DNA from: Shimia litoralis
GTDB taxonomy: Bacteria > Pseudomonadota > Alphaproteobacteria > Rhodobacterales > Rhodobacteraceae
Assembly (NCBI RefSeq): GCF_005518135.1
Contig: NZ_SULI01000003.1
Coordinates: 1-64,000, forward strand
DNA length: 64,000 bases
Direction of reading: 5' to 3'
Positions 1-7,975 of this stretch are shown piece by piece. Within the stretch, counting starts at the first letter, position 1. Each line of letters starts with the position of its first letter. A program made the position numbers and the translations under genes. The notes beneath the pieces are model-generated. The model ran no database searches. It was not told the DNA's origin and was given only the letters and a program-made list of their open reading frames with translations.

Positions 1-966
1 GTCGCCTTCGAACGAAAGGTGGCTTAAACGAGCACTTGGGGCGGCACTAAAACGCGACAGGTCCAATTGCGATCAAAAACTGGAAATATTGAGAACGAGA
101 TTTGCTTCATCCCAACCGAATTTCTATTACACAAATAGATGATGCCGGAATGGAATGAACACGTCTTCAGGTGCCCACTGATTGAATATGATATTTCTAT
201 CGTGGTCAGCTGTCTCTTGCACCTGGTCTTTGGTGCTCGAATATTTCCATGCAAGGCTTAGATCACTTTCACTTGGACCTTGCCGAGACAGCGATGAGCA
301 ACACACACTTTCTTAGAAAATGATCTTTTGGGTTCCATAGCCGATGGATGCATCGTCGGTGACCATACAGATCAGTTGGTGTTTCGCCTATCGGTTGCTG
401 TTTCCCAATTCACGTTCAAGATCATGTTGTCATGACAAATGCGATTTTCAACGACTTGCTCACTGCGCTCAACTTTTTCGCGCCGACTTTGGTAAGCAAT
501 CCTCTTTATTGGCCTGCCGTTACCGTCAAGTGTGGACTGGTGCACACCAGTTACGGAAAACTGTTCTAGATATTCAAGAAACGCGCCCGGCAGGCTCCCC
601 AAGAAAGACCATCAAGAACACCAGTGGGATGTCTGAGGCGGTTGATGCAACGGTATTTTTTGTCCGCACCGGTCAATTTGCATGCCACTTGGCCATTTTT
701 CATCACGACCTTCTATTTGGTCTTGAGCGAGGCCAGCTCTTGCTTGAGACCAGCGAGCCAATCTGTAGTCACTATCCGTCCGTTCTGGGTTGAAATTCCA
801 ATTTTCTCGCAGCGCCGAACTTTCAAAACTTGTTTTAAAACCAATAATCTGACGCGAACGTTAAGGCAGGTATGTTTGAGATTGCGCCCCACAAGGCGGA
901 GTGCATCATCTGTGTGGGCGGCCTTTTTTGTTCTACCGGTATTCGCACCTTCTCGAAAGACGACAA
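1..966. other. gene-poor, AT-richer stretch without a supportable gene
   Basis: Several open frames of 60-150 codons occur on both strands, but none shows a recognisable domain, a good ribosome binding site or codon use like the genes further in. The eight codons at the very start that end in TAA near position 27 could be the tail of a gene cut by the window edge, but this is too short to judge. The stretch may be intergenic or the remains of a decayed gene. It ends at the terminator of the Ala-rich gene at 967-994. Confidence 0.5.
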
Positions 967-994
967 AGGCCGCAACTATCGCTAGTTGCGGCCT
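967..994 (-). terminator. hairpin terminator of the Ala-rich gene
   Basis: A perfect 12-bp inverted repeat (AGGCCGCAACTA / TAGTTGCGGCCT) with a 4-base loop lies 38 bases past the stop at 1032. On the minus strand it is followed by TTTGTCGTCTTT, so it reads as a Rho-independent terminator for the minus-strand gene. Confidence 0.75.
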
Positions 995-1031
995 CGTGAT
1001 CCGGCAGTCGCCGAAATGTGCGTCTTGGAAC

Positions 1032-1736
1032 TTACATACCAAGTGCAGACTTAACACCATCCAAGGCAGCTTTTAGCATCTCGGGGTTATCCTGTGCTTG
1101 CTGAAGACCGGTTTTCAATGCCGTCTTTTTCATCGCGTCCAAAGAAGATTGGTCAATCATCTCGGACACTTTGCCCATGTCGAACCCATCTACGGTCAAC
1201 ACATCCGCCATCGTTGCCTCAGCCGCGGCACTTGCAGCTTCGGTCGCCGTGTCTGTCGCGGCATCTGTTACAGCGTCCGTTGCAGCATCCGTGGCAGTGT
1301 CGGTCGTTGGCGTCACGGCATCCATTGCTTCAGAGGCGGCCTCGGTGGCTGTATCCGCAGCAGACTCTGCCGCAGTGGTTGCGTCTTCGACCACATCAGA
1401 AACAGCGTCTTGAGCAGTGTCGGCGGCCTCGGTCACAGCGTCAGAGGCGCTTTCCATTGCGCCCTCGGCGGCTTCAGTCGCTGTATCAACAGTCTCCTCA
1501 ACAGCAGTCGCGGCATCTTCCATTGCGTCTGTAGCACTGTCAGTCATGTCTGTGACGACATCTGACGCTGCTTCTGCGGCTTCTTCTGTTGCACTTTGCA
1601 CCTGCTCCGTCACAGTCTCAACAGCCGATGGAGCTTGCGCTGTCGGGGCTGTGTCATCCCCTTTTTGACCTGTCAAAAGCACATACCCAACGACGCCAGC
1701 ACCCAAGACAACAACTGCGATAATCAGATTTTTCAT
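1032..1736 (-). CDS. membrane-anchored Ala/Thr/Asp-rich helical repeat protein
   Basis: The protein has 234 residues. Residues 4-22 form one hydrophobic segment (membrane anchor or uncleaved signal). Residues about 30-170 are a low-complexity stretch built from short units of the type A-T-E-A-A-x-x-A and D-A-V-T-D-A, with regular acidic residues and almost no aromatic or basic ones. This pattern predicts long amphipathic helices like those of LEA or apolipoprotein-type proteins. The last 50 residues (from about L184) are ordinary sequence with a Met/Lys/Gln-rich helical look. The ATG at 1736 is chosen because AAGGAG precedes it; an upstream in-frame ATG at 1838 lacks this and adds a poor N-terminus. 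A terminator follows. The function is unknown; a periplasmic structural or stress role is only a guess. Confidence 0.7.
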   Translation of the reverse strand: MKNLIIAVVVLGAGVVGYVLLTGQKGDDTAPTAQAPSAVETVTEQVQSATEEAAEAASDVVTDMTDSATDAMEDAATAVEETVDTATEAAEGAMESASDAVTEAADTAQDAVSDVVEDATTAAESAADTATEAASEAMDAVTPTTDTATDAATDAVTDAATDTATEAASAAAEATMADVLTVDGFDMGKVSEMIDQSSLDAMKKTALKTGLQQAQDNPEMLKAALDGVKSALGM

Positions 1737-1865
1737 CGTTAACGACTCCTTACAATTTCGGGCCATCCCCACTGGTGACCCCCGTTGAGGACCAAATGCC
1801 CTCTCTATTGTTGGGCAACAAGGGGGAAACTCTTGCATTTTGGCTCATCCACACCGATTAACCGC

Positions 1866-1894
1866 TTGTATCGGCACAAATGCGCGCATAAATT
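1866..1894 (+). promoter_or_regulatory. possible infC promoter
   Basis: TTGTAT and TAAATT are separated by exactly 17 bases, giving a weak sigma70-like match. This would place transcription start near 1901, about 32 bases ahead of the infC start. It is a pattern match only. Confidence 0.3.
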
Positions 1895-1932
1895 GCTGCG
1901 CGTAAGAACTCCACCATCGAAGGAACGAAATC

Positions 1933-2478
1933 ATAGCCCGCAGACCTCATAACGCGCCTCCGCAGCGCGACACCGGCCCCCGCGTTAACGACCGCATCCG
2001 TTCACCAGAAATCCGCCTAATTGGTGCGGAAGGTGAAAACGTCGGCGTTGTCCATCCTGCAAAAGCGATGGAAATGGCCCAACAAGCTGGACTGGACCTC
2101 GTGGAGATTTCTCCGAATGCGGTTCCGCCCGTCTGCAAGATTATGGATTTCGGCAAGTTCAAATACGAACAGCAAAAGCGCGAATCAGAAGCCCGTAAGA
2201 AGCAGAAGATCATTGAGATCAAAGAGGTCAAATTCCGACCCAACACTGATACCAATGATTATCAGGTAAAAATGCGGAACGTGTTCAAGTTTCTTGAAAA
2301 CGGCGACAAGGTAAAAATTACCCTGCGCTTCCGTGGCCGTGAAATGGCCCACCAAAATTTGGGTCGCGAGCTCTTGGAACGTGTTGCAGAAGACACCAAA
2401 GAAATCGGCAAGGTGGAAAACTTCCCCAAAATGGAAGGCCGCCAAATGATCATGTTGATCGGCCCACTGCCTAAATAA
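1933..2478 (+). CDS. infC: translation initiation factor IF-3, apparent ATA start
   Basis: IF-3 binds the 30S subunit and checks start-codon pairing. The 181-residue frame carries the N-domain (R-V-N-D-R-I-R near residue 19, then G-E-N-V-G-V and L-D-L-V-E-I-S) and the C-domain (K-F-R-P-N-T-D, R-G-R-E-M-A-H, ending I-G-P-L-P-K). The first ATG in frame (2068) would remove about 45 residues including the conserved R-V-N-D-R motif. Coding continues upstream to A-R-R-P-H-N, where relatives start M-A-R-R-P. The codon in that Met position is ATA (1933), with GAAGGA eight bases upstream; an ATC sits just before it at 1930. A non-AUG start fits the known self-regulation of infC, whose start in E. coli is AUU. 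A terminator follows. Identity is certain and the start very likely. Confidence 0.93.
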   Translation: MARRPHNAPPQRDTGPRVNDRIRSPEIRLIGAEGENVGVVHPAKAMEMAQQAGLDLVEISPNAVPPVCKIMDFGKFKYEQQKRESEARKKQKIIEIKEVKFRPNTDTNDYQVKMRNVFKFLENGDKVKITLRFRGREMAHQNLGRELLERVAEDTKEIGKVENFPKMEGRQMIMLIGPLPK

Positions 2479-2522
2479 GCCAAATTACAGGTGCCGGTCA
2501 TATTGATCGCATCACGTAAATT

Positions 2523-2560
2523 GCCCCTTCGCTTGCATATCGCACGAGGGGGCTTTTATT
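2523..2560 (+). terminator. infC terminator
   Basis: A 9-bp stem (GCCCCTTCG with CGAGGGGGC, one G-T pair) is followed by TTTTATTTT. It lies 45 bases beyond the infC stop and only about 35 bases before the next start. Confidence 0.8.
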
Positions 2561-2595
2561 TTGTCAAATCCAATACCCGAACAAGGAACACAGAC

Positions 2596-3201
2596 ATGTG
2601 GGAAGATCGATTTGCTACGTCGCCGGATTTTGTATTTGGCCGGGAACCCGCCCAGTTTTTACGAGATCATTCCGACCATCTGGTTTCAGGGCAGTCCGCA
2701 TTGGCGGTCGCCGATGGCGAAGGCCGTAACTCGGTTTACTTGGCGCAACGGGGGCTGGATGTCACCGCATGGGAATTTGCCCCGTCGGCCATCGCCCGCG
2801 CCAAATCTCTGGCGCAGGACGCTGGCGTCACGGTCCGGTACGAAAATCGAGATATCCTGACATGTGAGTGGCCTGAAAACGCATACGATGTGGTGGCAGG
2901 AATATTCATCCAGTTTGTCGGCCCACAAGATCGCAAGACACAATTCGACGGGATGAAGCGCGCCACCAAGCCCGGAGGGCTGATTTTGTTGCACGGGTAT
3001 ACGCCAGAGCAACTTGAACACGGCACCGGCGGCCCGCCGAGCGCGGAGAACATGTACACCGAAGCAGGTCTGCGCACAGACTTTGCCGATTGGGACATTC
3101 TTGAGTGCCGCGCCTATGAGCGGGATGTTCAGGAAGGTCGTGGCCATTCCGGCCTGTCCGCGCTGATTGACCTGATCGCCCGCAAACCACCCGCTCCGTA
3201 A
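2596..3201 (+). CDS. class I SAM-dependent methyltransferase (TehB/thiopurine-like)
   Basis: The 201-residue protein begins M-W-E-D-R-F and has the SAM-binding glycine motif V-A-D-G-E-G-R-N at about residues 38-45, an acidic residue (E60) at the end of the second strand and the later strand Y-D-V-V-A-G-I-F. The C-terminal part (P-G-G-L-I-L-L-H-G-Y) is typical of small-molecule methyltransferases in the TehB or thiopurine group. The ATG at 2596 is preceded by AAGGAAC. The gene stands alone behind the infC terminator and converges with xdhC 18 bases later. The substrate cannot be told from sequence. Confidence 0.8.
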   Translation: MWEDRFATSPDFVFGREPAQFLRDHSDHLVSGQSALAVADGEGRNSVYLAQRGLDVTAWEFAPSAIARAKSLAQDAGVTVRYENRDILTCEWPENAYDVVAGIFIQFVGPQDRKTQFDGMKRATKPGGLILLHGYTPEQLEHGTGGPPSAENMYTEAGLRTDFADWDILECRAYERDVQEGRGHSGLSALIDLIARKPPAP

Positions 3202-3219
3202 TCCACCACAGACGGCTGA

Positions 3220-4209
3220 TCACCCTTTGCGCAACACCTCAACAAGTTGCGCCAAAATAGACACCGCAATTTCGGCGGGGCTCGCTGCGCCGATACTCAA
3301 TCCGATCGGACCGAAAATCCGATCGATATCTTGATCCGAAAACCCTGCGTCCTCAAGCCGCGCACGCCGCGCGGCATGGGTCTTTTTTGACCCCAGCGCC
3401 CCGATATAGAACACGTCGGATCGCAACACGCTATGTAATGCCGGATCATCCAGCTTTGGGTCATGTGTCAGCAACACGCACGCGGTACGCGCATCCAGAT
3501 TGAGGTCCGCGAGAGCATCTTGGGGCCATTCGGTTATGATGCTCTCACCCTGGAAGCGTTCGGCAGACGCAAAAGCCGTGCGCGGATCAATGATGACCGG
3601 ATCGAAACCGGCGATGCGCGCCATTGGCACGAACGCTTGGGCAATATGAACCGCCCCCACAATCACAACTCGAAGCGGCGCATTATGGATGCACACAAAG
3701 GTGTTCTCGTTCTCAAGACCGGATCGATCCAGACGAAACCGCTGGTCAAACGGCTGAGGCCCATCGTCTTTGGACACAAGCGTGCCATGCTCAGTGGCCA
3801 AATCAAACACATACGCCACGTCTTGGCGCGCCGCACGTGCCTGAACAAGATCGGCAAGCGTTGCTTCGGGCATTACCGAGCCAACAGGTTCAAGCAAGAT
3901 CCGAATTGTACCGCCACAGGCCAAGCCAACTGCAAAGGCATCTCCGTCGCTGACGCCGAATTCAAGCATCCGGCATTTTTGATCGGCCAGCGCCTCGAGC
4001 GCCTCTGTCATGACCGCGCCTTCGACGCAGCCACCAGACACAGACCCCTCGTGTTGTCCGTCGCCCGAAACCACCATTTGTGCCCCCGCGCGGCGCGGAG
4101 CTGAGCCCCAAGTTTCCACAACGGTCGCCAAGACGGCGCCCTGCCCCGCACGGTGCCACCTTAGCGCCAACTCTGGCACACCAGAAACTGTGGTCGAAAA
4201 TTCGGTCAT
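3220..4209 (-). CDS. xdhC: XdhC/CoxI family molybdenum-enzyme maturation protein
   Basis: XdhC-family proteins bind the molybdenum cofactor, help sulfurate it and insert it into xanthine dehydrogenase or related hydroxylases. The 329-residue protein has the N-terminal XdhC_CoxI domain (W-G-S-A-P-R, G-S-V-S-G-G-C-V-E-G near residues 50-60, and L-A-C-G-G) and a C-terminal Rossmann-like domain starting V-V-I-V-G-A-V-H-I-A, with G-A-L-G-S-K-K-T and the closing G-L-x-I-G-A-x-x-P-A-E-I-A motif. No xdhA or xdhB is adjacent, so the client enzyme lies elsewhere. The start at 4209 is taken by alignment to the usual N-terminus; the upstream ATG at 4242 is possible. Confidence 0.88.
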   Translation of the reverse strand: MTEFSTTVSGVPELALRWHRAGQGAVLATVVETWGSAPRRAGAQMVVSGDGQHEGSVSGGCVEGAVMTEALEALADQKCRMLEFGVSDGDAFAVGLACGGTIRILLEPVGSVMPEATLADLVQARAARQDVAYVFDLATEHGTLVSKDDGPQPFDQRFRLDRSGLENENTFVCIHNAPLRVVIVGAVHIAQAFVPMARIAGFDPVIIDPRTAFASAERFQGESIITEWPQDALADLNLDARTACVLLTHDPKLDDPALHSVLRSDVFYIGALGSKKTHAARRARLEDAGFSDQDIDRIFGPIGLSIGAASPAEIAVSILAQLVEVLRKG

Positions 4210-4308
4210 GTCGTGTGCCCCGTACCGCTTGTGTGCATGCATTCAATGCCCGCAAGATGGCCACCGTCATCGCCAAGCGCAAGAGACAAAGCCCTGCCAC
4301 ACATACAA

Positions 4309-4335
4309 ACGGCCAGCCCAATAAGGACTGGCCGT
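4309..4335 (-). terminator. hairpin after the YeeE/YedE operon
   Basis: An 8-bp perfect inverted repeat (ACGGCCAG / CTGGCCGT) with an 11-base loop lies 25 bases past the stop of the second YeeE/YedE gene. The T-run is poor (TTGTATG), so termination is plausible rather than certain. Confidence 0.45.
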
Positions 4336-4359
4336 AATGTCATCATCTATGCCGACAGA

Positions 4360-4947
4360 CTACTCGGCGGCGACTGCTTCTGGTCCGTTACCAACAAGAC
4401 GCTCTGGCAACAGGAAGGCCACCAGCACAAACACACCGCCCAAAACGATCCCCAGAACATCTCCGGACATCGCCATAAGGCCGTCGTATTTTGCCCCCGG
4501 AACCGTCCCCAAAGTGACCTTTCCGCCAGCGAGCCCGTCAAGCAAGCCCGATGATTTCCACGACGGATAAGTCATCATGTACGCCGCAGCGCCAAGCAAA
4601 CCGCCCGCGATGAACACCCATGCATCTTTGCGACCAGAAGCGGCAGCACAGACACCCGTACCCGGGCAGTATCCTGACGCGGCCCAACCGCCACCAAGCA
4701 ACAGGCCCCCAATAAACACACCGACATAGGCGGATTTGACGGACATATGCATCACATCCACAATGCCCGCCATTTGCCCTGCAAACATCAAAATGGACCC
4801 TGTTCCGATCGCCAACAGAATGGTTTTCATAAGATGCAGATTGCGCAGACTCAGCATGCGGATGATCCAGTTCGGGCTGGTTGCGCCGATCCGATCCAAA
4901 GTCGCGCCAAATGCGGCGCCGACCACGATTGCCAATAAAATTTCCAT
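4360..4947 (-). CDS. YeeE/YedE family sulfur transporter, C-terminal half protein
   Basis: YeeE/YedE proteins are inner-membrane channels; the characterised members take up thiosulfate. The 195-residue protein has about five hydrophobic segments and the family signature S-G-Y-C-P-G-T-G at residues 91-98, with Cys94 and Cys100 in the position of the sulfur-relay cysteines. It is half the size of single-chain YeeE, and the partner half is the gene immediately upstream (stop at 4951, three bases away), so the two probably form one transporter. No sulfurtransferase, SoxR- or BigR-type gene is adjacent. Regulation is likely through the FNR-type site ahead of the first gene. Confidence 0.87.
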   Translation of the reverse strand: MEILLAIVVGAAFGATLDRIGATSPNWIIRMLSLRNLHLMKTILLAIGTGSILMFAGQMAGIVDVMHMSVKSAYVGVFIGGLLLGGGWAASGYCPGTGVCAAASGRKDAWVFIAGGLLGAAAYMMTYPSWKSSGLLDGLAGGKVTLGTVPGAKYDGLMAMSGDVLGIVLGGVFVLVAFLLPERLVGNGPEAVAAE

Positions 4948-4950
4948 GGC

Positions 4951-5505
4951 TCAGCCCTCTTTCTTATACATCATCATGGCAACGGGAACGGCGGCTGCAA
5001 ATGCACCTGCGGCAAAAATATACCCGGACAAGGATGTCTGCATCATGCCCGACATCATATGGCCCGACGTACATCCGCCAGCCAAGCGTGCGCCATACAG
5101 AACGATAAAGCCGCTCAAGAACACAACCGCGTATCGTTTAATGGGTGTATCACCATAGTTTGCATACCAGATCGCCGGAAGGTTTCTTTCCTCTGAACTG
5201 ATGCCACCTTTTGCCATGCTGGACAGAAACGCGCCGACCATCATCGCCAGTACAAACACAAAGCTATAGTTGAGCGGGTTTGCCGCTGATTTTGCGTATT
5301 TGCCTTTTGATTTTGCGAGATATGCGTTGCTTGACGTATACGCACCATCATCATTTTGGGTAATCAGTTCGGCATTTACGACATCCCCGACGATTGCATC
5401 AAGAATCACAAATTGGGTCGAAACCCCAATCGGTTTTACAAGCACAACTGCCAAGAAAAACACAAAGCCAAGCAAGACCCCGCCAAATTTCCAATTCAAA
5501 ACCAT
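4951..5505 (-). CDS. YeeE/YedE family sulfur transporter, N-terminal half protein
   Basis: The 184-residue membrane protein has hydrophobic segments near residues 8-24, 80-95, 124-142 and 152-178, and the signature G-G-C-T-S-G-H at residues 143-149, where Cys145 corresponds to a sulfur-carrying cysteine of the thiosulfate transporter family. Residues 25-75 form a polar loop rich in Asn, Asp, Ser and Lys, probably periplasmic. The start at 5505 is chosen for the AAGGAAA placed upstream; 25 codons of poor sequence precede it. It is the first gene of a two-gene operon. A perfect FNR-type box and a matching -10 element lie upstream, which suggests expression when oxygen is low. Confidence 0.87.
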   Translation of the reverse strand: MVLNWKFGGVLLGFVFFLAVVLVKPIGVSTQFVILDAIVGDVVNAELITQNDDGAYTSSNAYLAKSKGKYAKSAANPLNYSFVFVLAMMVGAFLSSMAKGGISSEERNLPAIWYANYGDTPIKRYAVVFLSGFIVLYGARLAGGCTSGHMMSGMMQTSLSGYIFAAGAFAAAVPVAMMMYKKEG

Positions 5506-5521
5506 GGATATTTTCCTTAGT

Positions 5522-5540
5522 ATTACATTCCTAAAGTAAT
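5522..5540. promoter_or_regulatory. inverted repeat ATTAC-N9-GTAAT near the start point of the YeeE/YedE promoter
   Basis: A 5-bp inverted repeat with a 9-base spacer overlaps the predicted transcription start and the -10 element. It could be a second operator (repressor site) or chance in AT-rich DNA. Confidence 0.3.
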
Positions 5541-5543
5541 ATA
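5538..5543 (-). promoter_or_regulatory. candidate -10 element (TATATT) of the YeeE/YedE operon
   Basis: The hexamer lies where a promoter activated from an FNR box centred at -41.5 would need its -10: the box centre is 5573.5, so transcription would start near 5532. No good -35 is present, as expected for an activator-dependent promoter. Confidence 0.5.
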
Positions 5544-5566
5544 TATAATATTTCGAATTTGTGTTA

Positions 5567-5580
5567 TTGATTTGGATCAA
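5567..5580. promoter_or_regulatory. FNR/FnrL-type binding site TTGAT-N4-ATCAA
   Basis: The site TTGATTTGGATCAA is a perfect match to the FNR consensus. Its centre is 68 bases before the ATG at 5505. FnrL in Rhodobacterales uses this sequence to activate genes at low oxygen; DNR/NNR-type regulators use near-identical boxes, so which protein binds is not settled by sequence. The rest of the gap up to 5847 shows no further site I can name. Confidence 0.75.
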
Positions 5581-5847
5581 GCCGCCCTACCCTGCACATT
5601 CGGGTGCGCACTCAACAGTGCCTCGTTGATCCGAGTGGCTCGCTTCACATCGAAATTCTGTATAAGATACCCACGCCCAAGTGCACAGGATCACCGCAAT
5701 TTGCAGTGTAAAACGGCAAAAACACGGCAGTTTGGCACATGAATTTTTTGGTTTTTCCCTATTTCTGCCTCAAACCAGACTTAGGTTGGAAAAAAATGAT
5801 GTTGAACGAGTACGTGCTCCGATTTGGAGCAAAAGAGGATCGAACAG

Positions 5848-6792
5848 ATGCAGGACGCCCCAAACGGTTTTGATATTCCTATGCTGGGATTGCCAAAAGA
5901 CGAATGGCTGACCAAGTTGGAAGAAGTTGTGGACGAACATGGCTATTTCCAACCTCTTGGCGACCGGCATTTCGCGACATTTGTCGAAGACAAGCCAACG
6001 CTGTTGGTGACGTTTGAAACACTGCAGGGCATTCAGTCCCGCGGCGACACTGGGCAACCCATGGGCTTTGAGTTGGTGCGCGAACTTGGATGGTCACACC
6101 TGTGTCTGATGAGCGATGGCGACACTTGGTTTCGCGACGACGCTGTATACCGATACATCGACCGTCTTGTAGATGATGGTTTTTTTGAAGACTTTCAAAA
6201 GGTTATCTTTTACGGCAGCGGCGCATGCGGATATGCTGCGGCGGCGTTCTCTGTCGCAGCACCGGGTGCAACAGTGATCACAGTTCAGCCTCAGGCAACA
6301 CTTGATCCCCGCCTTGCCGGATGGGATCATCGGTTTCCCCATACACGTAAAATGTCGTTTACCGATCGGTATGGCTATGCGCCTGACATGATTGATGCTG
6401 CGGATCACGCCTTTGTCTTGTTTGATCCCAACCAAACCGAAGATGCGATGCATGCCGCGCTTTTTGCGCGCGAAAACGTCACGCTTTTGCGGATGCCAAA
6501 CATGGGGTCCAAATTGGAACCCAACCTTTTGAACATGCAAATCCTGTACCGTATTCTGGCACAGGCTGGCGGCGGGAAGCTGAGCTCTGCGTCGTTTAAC
6601 GATCTGTATCGCGCACGCCGCAACCACAAACCGTATTTGTTGGGTCTGCTGCACAAACTGAAAGGGCAGAAACGCCCTTACCTCGAGGCGTTGCTCTGCG
6701 CAAATGTCACGCAACGCATGAAAGCGCCGCGATTCGCCAATCACCTCAACGCGCTTGAACAATCCGCATCAGAAGAGAAACGCGCCGGTTAG
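5848..6792 (+). CDS. conserved alphaproteobacterial protein, alpha/beta-hydrolase-like; function unknown
   Basis: The 314-residue protein starts M-Q-D-A-P-N-G-F-D. The only strong motif is Y-G-S-G-A-C-G-Y-A-A at about residues 122-131, a turn between a predicted strand and helix that resembles the nucleophile elbow of alpha/beta hydrolases, with Cys or Ser as possible nucleophile. Relatives, as I recall, are sometimes labelled phosphoadenosine phosphosulfate reductase, but the reductase motifs (the P-loop-like S-G-G-x-D-S and the C-terminal E-C-G-x-H) are absent, so I do not use that name. The ATG at 5848 has AGAGGA seven bases ahead; an ATG at 5824 does not. It stands divergent from the sulfur-transport operon and 67 bases ahead of pyrC. 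Confidence 0.7.
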   Translation: MQDAPNGFDIPMLGLPKDEWLTKLEEVVDEHGYFQPLGDRHFATFVEDKPTLLVTFETLQGIQSRGDTGQPMGFELVRELGWSHLCLMSDGDTWFRDDAVYRYIDRLVDDGFFEDFQKVIFYGSGACGYAAAAFSVAAPGATVITVQPQATLDPRLAGWDHRFPHTRKMSFTDRYGYAPDMIDAADHAFVLFDPNQTEDAMHAALFARENVTLLRMPNMGSKLEPNLLNMQILYRILAQAGGGKLSSASFNDLYRARRNHKPYLLGLLHKLKGQKRPYLEALLCANVTQRMKAPRFANHLNALEQSASEEKRAG

Positions 6793-6859
6793 GTCGGTTT
6801 TCGCCAATAATTGCTGCGAAGCACTGGATCGTACCCCGCGATTTGTGTAAGCGGCAGGT

Positions 6860-7900
6860 ATGACCCAAAGCCTGACAATTGCCCGCCCCGATGACTGGCA
6901 CCTGCATTTGCGCGATGGCGCAATGCTGAGCGCCGTTTTGCCCGAAACCGCCCGAGATTTCGGCCGCGCCATTATTATGCCCAACCTCGTGCCCCCTGTG
7001 GTCACGGGCGCTCAGGCCATGGCCTATCGTGATCGTATTCTGGCCGCGTTGCCCGAAGGGATGGCCTTTACGCCGCTGATGACGCTGTATCTGACCGAAG
7101 ATACCGATCCGGCAGATGTCGCCGCTGCACATGCCAGCGGTCTGGTCAAAGCCGTCAAATTGTATCCGGCGGGTGCCACGACCAACTCGGCCAGCGGCGT
7201 TGCCGACTTTGATAAGGTCCGCGGCGTTCTTGAAAAAATGGCAGAGATCGGCTTGCCTCTTTGTGTGCACGGCGAAGTCACCGACGCCGACATCGACATT
7301 TTCGACCGTGAGGCCGTGTTCATTGATCGCGTTCTTGATCCAATCCGCACCGCTACTCCTGGCTTGCGGGTCGTGATGGAACATATCACGACATCAAACG
7401 GCGTTGACTATGTCAAAGCCAACGCGACCGACCTTGGGGCAACGATCACAACGCACCACTTGATTATCAACCGCAACCACATTCTGGTCGGTGGGATCAA
7501 ACCACATTATTATTGCTTGCCTGTTGCAAAACGCGAAGAACATCGTTTGGCGTTGCGCGCTGCGGCAACATCGGGAGATGCGCGTTTTTTCCTTGGCACT
7601 GATAGTGCCCCGCACACCGATCCGAACAAAGAAAGCGCCTGTGGCTGCGCTGGATGCTTCACCGCAACAAATACGATGCCTCTTTTGGCGCATGTCTTCG
7701 AAGAAGAAAACGCATTGGCCAATCTGGAACAGTTTGCCAGTAAAAACGGCCCTGCATTCTATGGCCTTCCGGTAAACAGCGACAGCATCACCCTTGCCAA
7801 GTCAGACGCGGCCACCAGCTTCCCGAGCCACATCGACACCAAAGAAGGACCCGTCACGGTGTTCGACCCCGGTTTCCCCGTGCATTGGTCTGTTCTGTAA
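6860..7900 (+). CDS. pyrC: dihydroorotase (class II)
   Basis: It catalyses reversible cyclisation of carbamoyl-aspartate to dihydroorotate in pyrimidine synthesis. The 346-residue length and motifs match the E. coli-type enzyme: the metal-binding W-H-L-H-L-R-D (His14, His16), Lys100 in [11 protein letters not shown] as the carboxylated bridging lysine, further His residues in V-C-V-H-G-E and V-M-E-H-I-T, and the catalytic Asp in G-T-D-S-A-P-H. pyrE follows 75 bases later, so the two steps are probably transcribed together. Confidence 0.97.
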   Translation: MTQSLTIARPDDWHLHLRDGAMLSAVLPETARDFGRAIIMPNLVPPVVTGAQAMAYRDRILAALPEGMAFTPLMTLYLTEDTDPADVAAAHASGLVKAVKLYPAGATTNSASGVADFDKVRGVLEKMAEIGLPLCVHGEVTDADIDIFDREAVFIDRVLDPIRTATPGLRVVMEHITTSNGVDYVKANATDLGATITTHHLIINRNHILVGGIKPHYYCLPVAKREEHRLALRAAATSGDARFFLGTDSAPHTDPNKESACGCAGCFTATNTMPLLAHVFEEENALANLEQFASKNGPAFYGLPVNSDSITLAKSDAATSFPSHIDTKEGPVTVFDPGFPVHWSVL

Positions 7901-7975
7901 GCTTGCTCTAGACTTAACTACTCGTGCCAAAGGCCCCTGTGCCCAAGGCGCGCACACTGTCAAAGGACACCCGAG

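Noticed and set aside
1094-1668. Several plus-strand frames in the Ala-rich repeat region
   Set aside because: The DNA repeat opens all frames; only the minus frame has a membrane anchor, a good ribosome binding site and a terminator.
2068-2478. ATG at 2068 as infC start
   Set aside because: It would remove the conserved N-terminal segment including R-V-N-D-R; the coding signal runs upstream to 1933.
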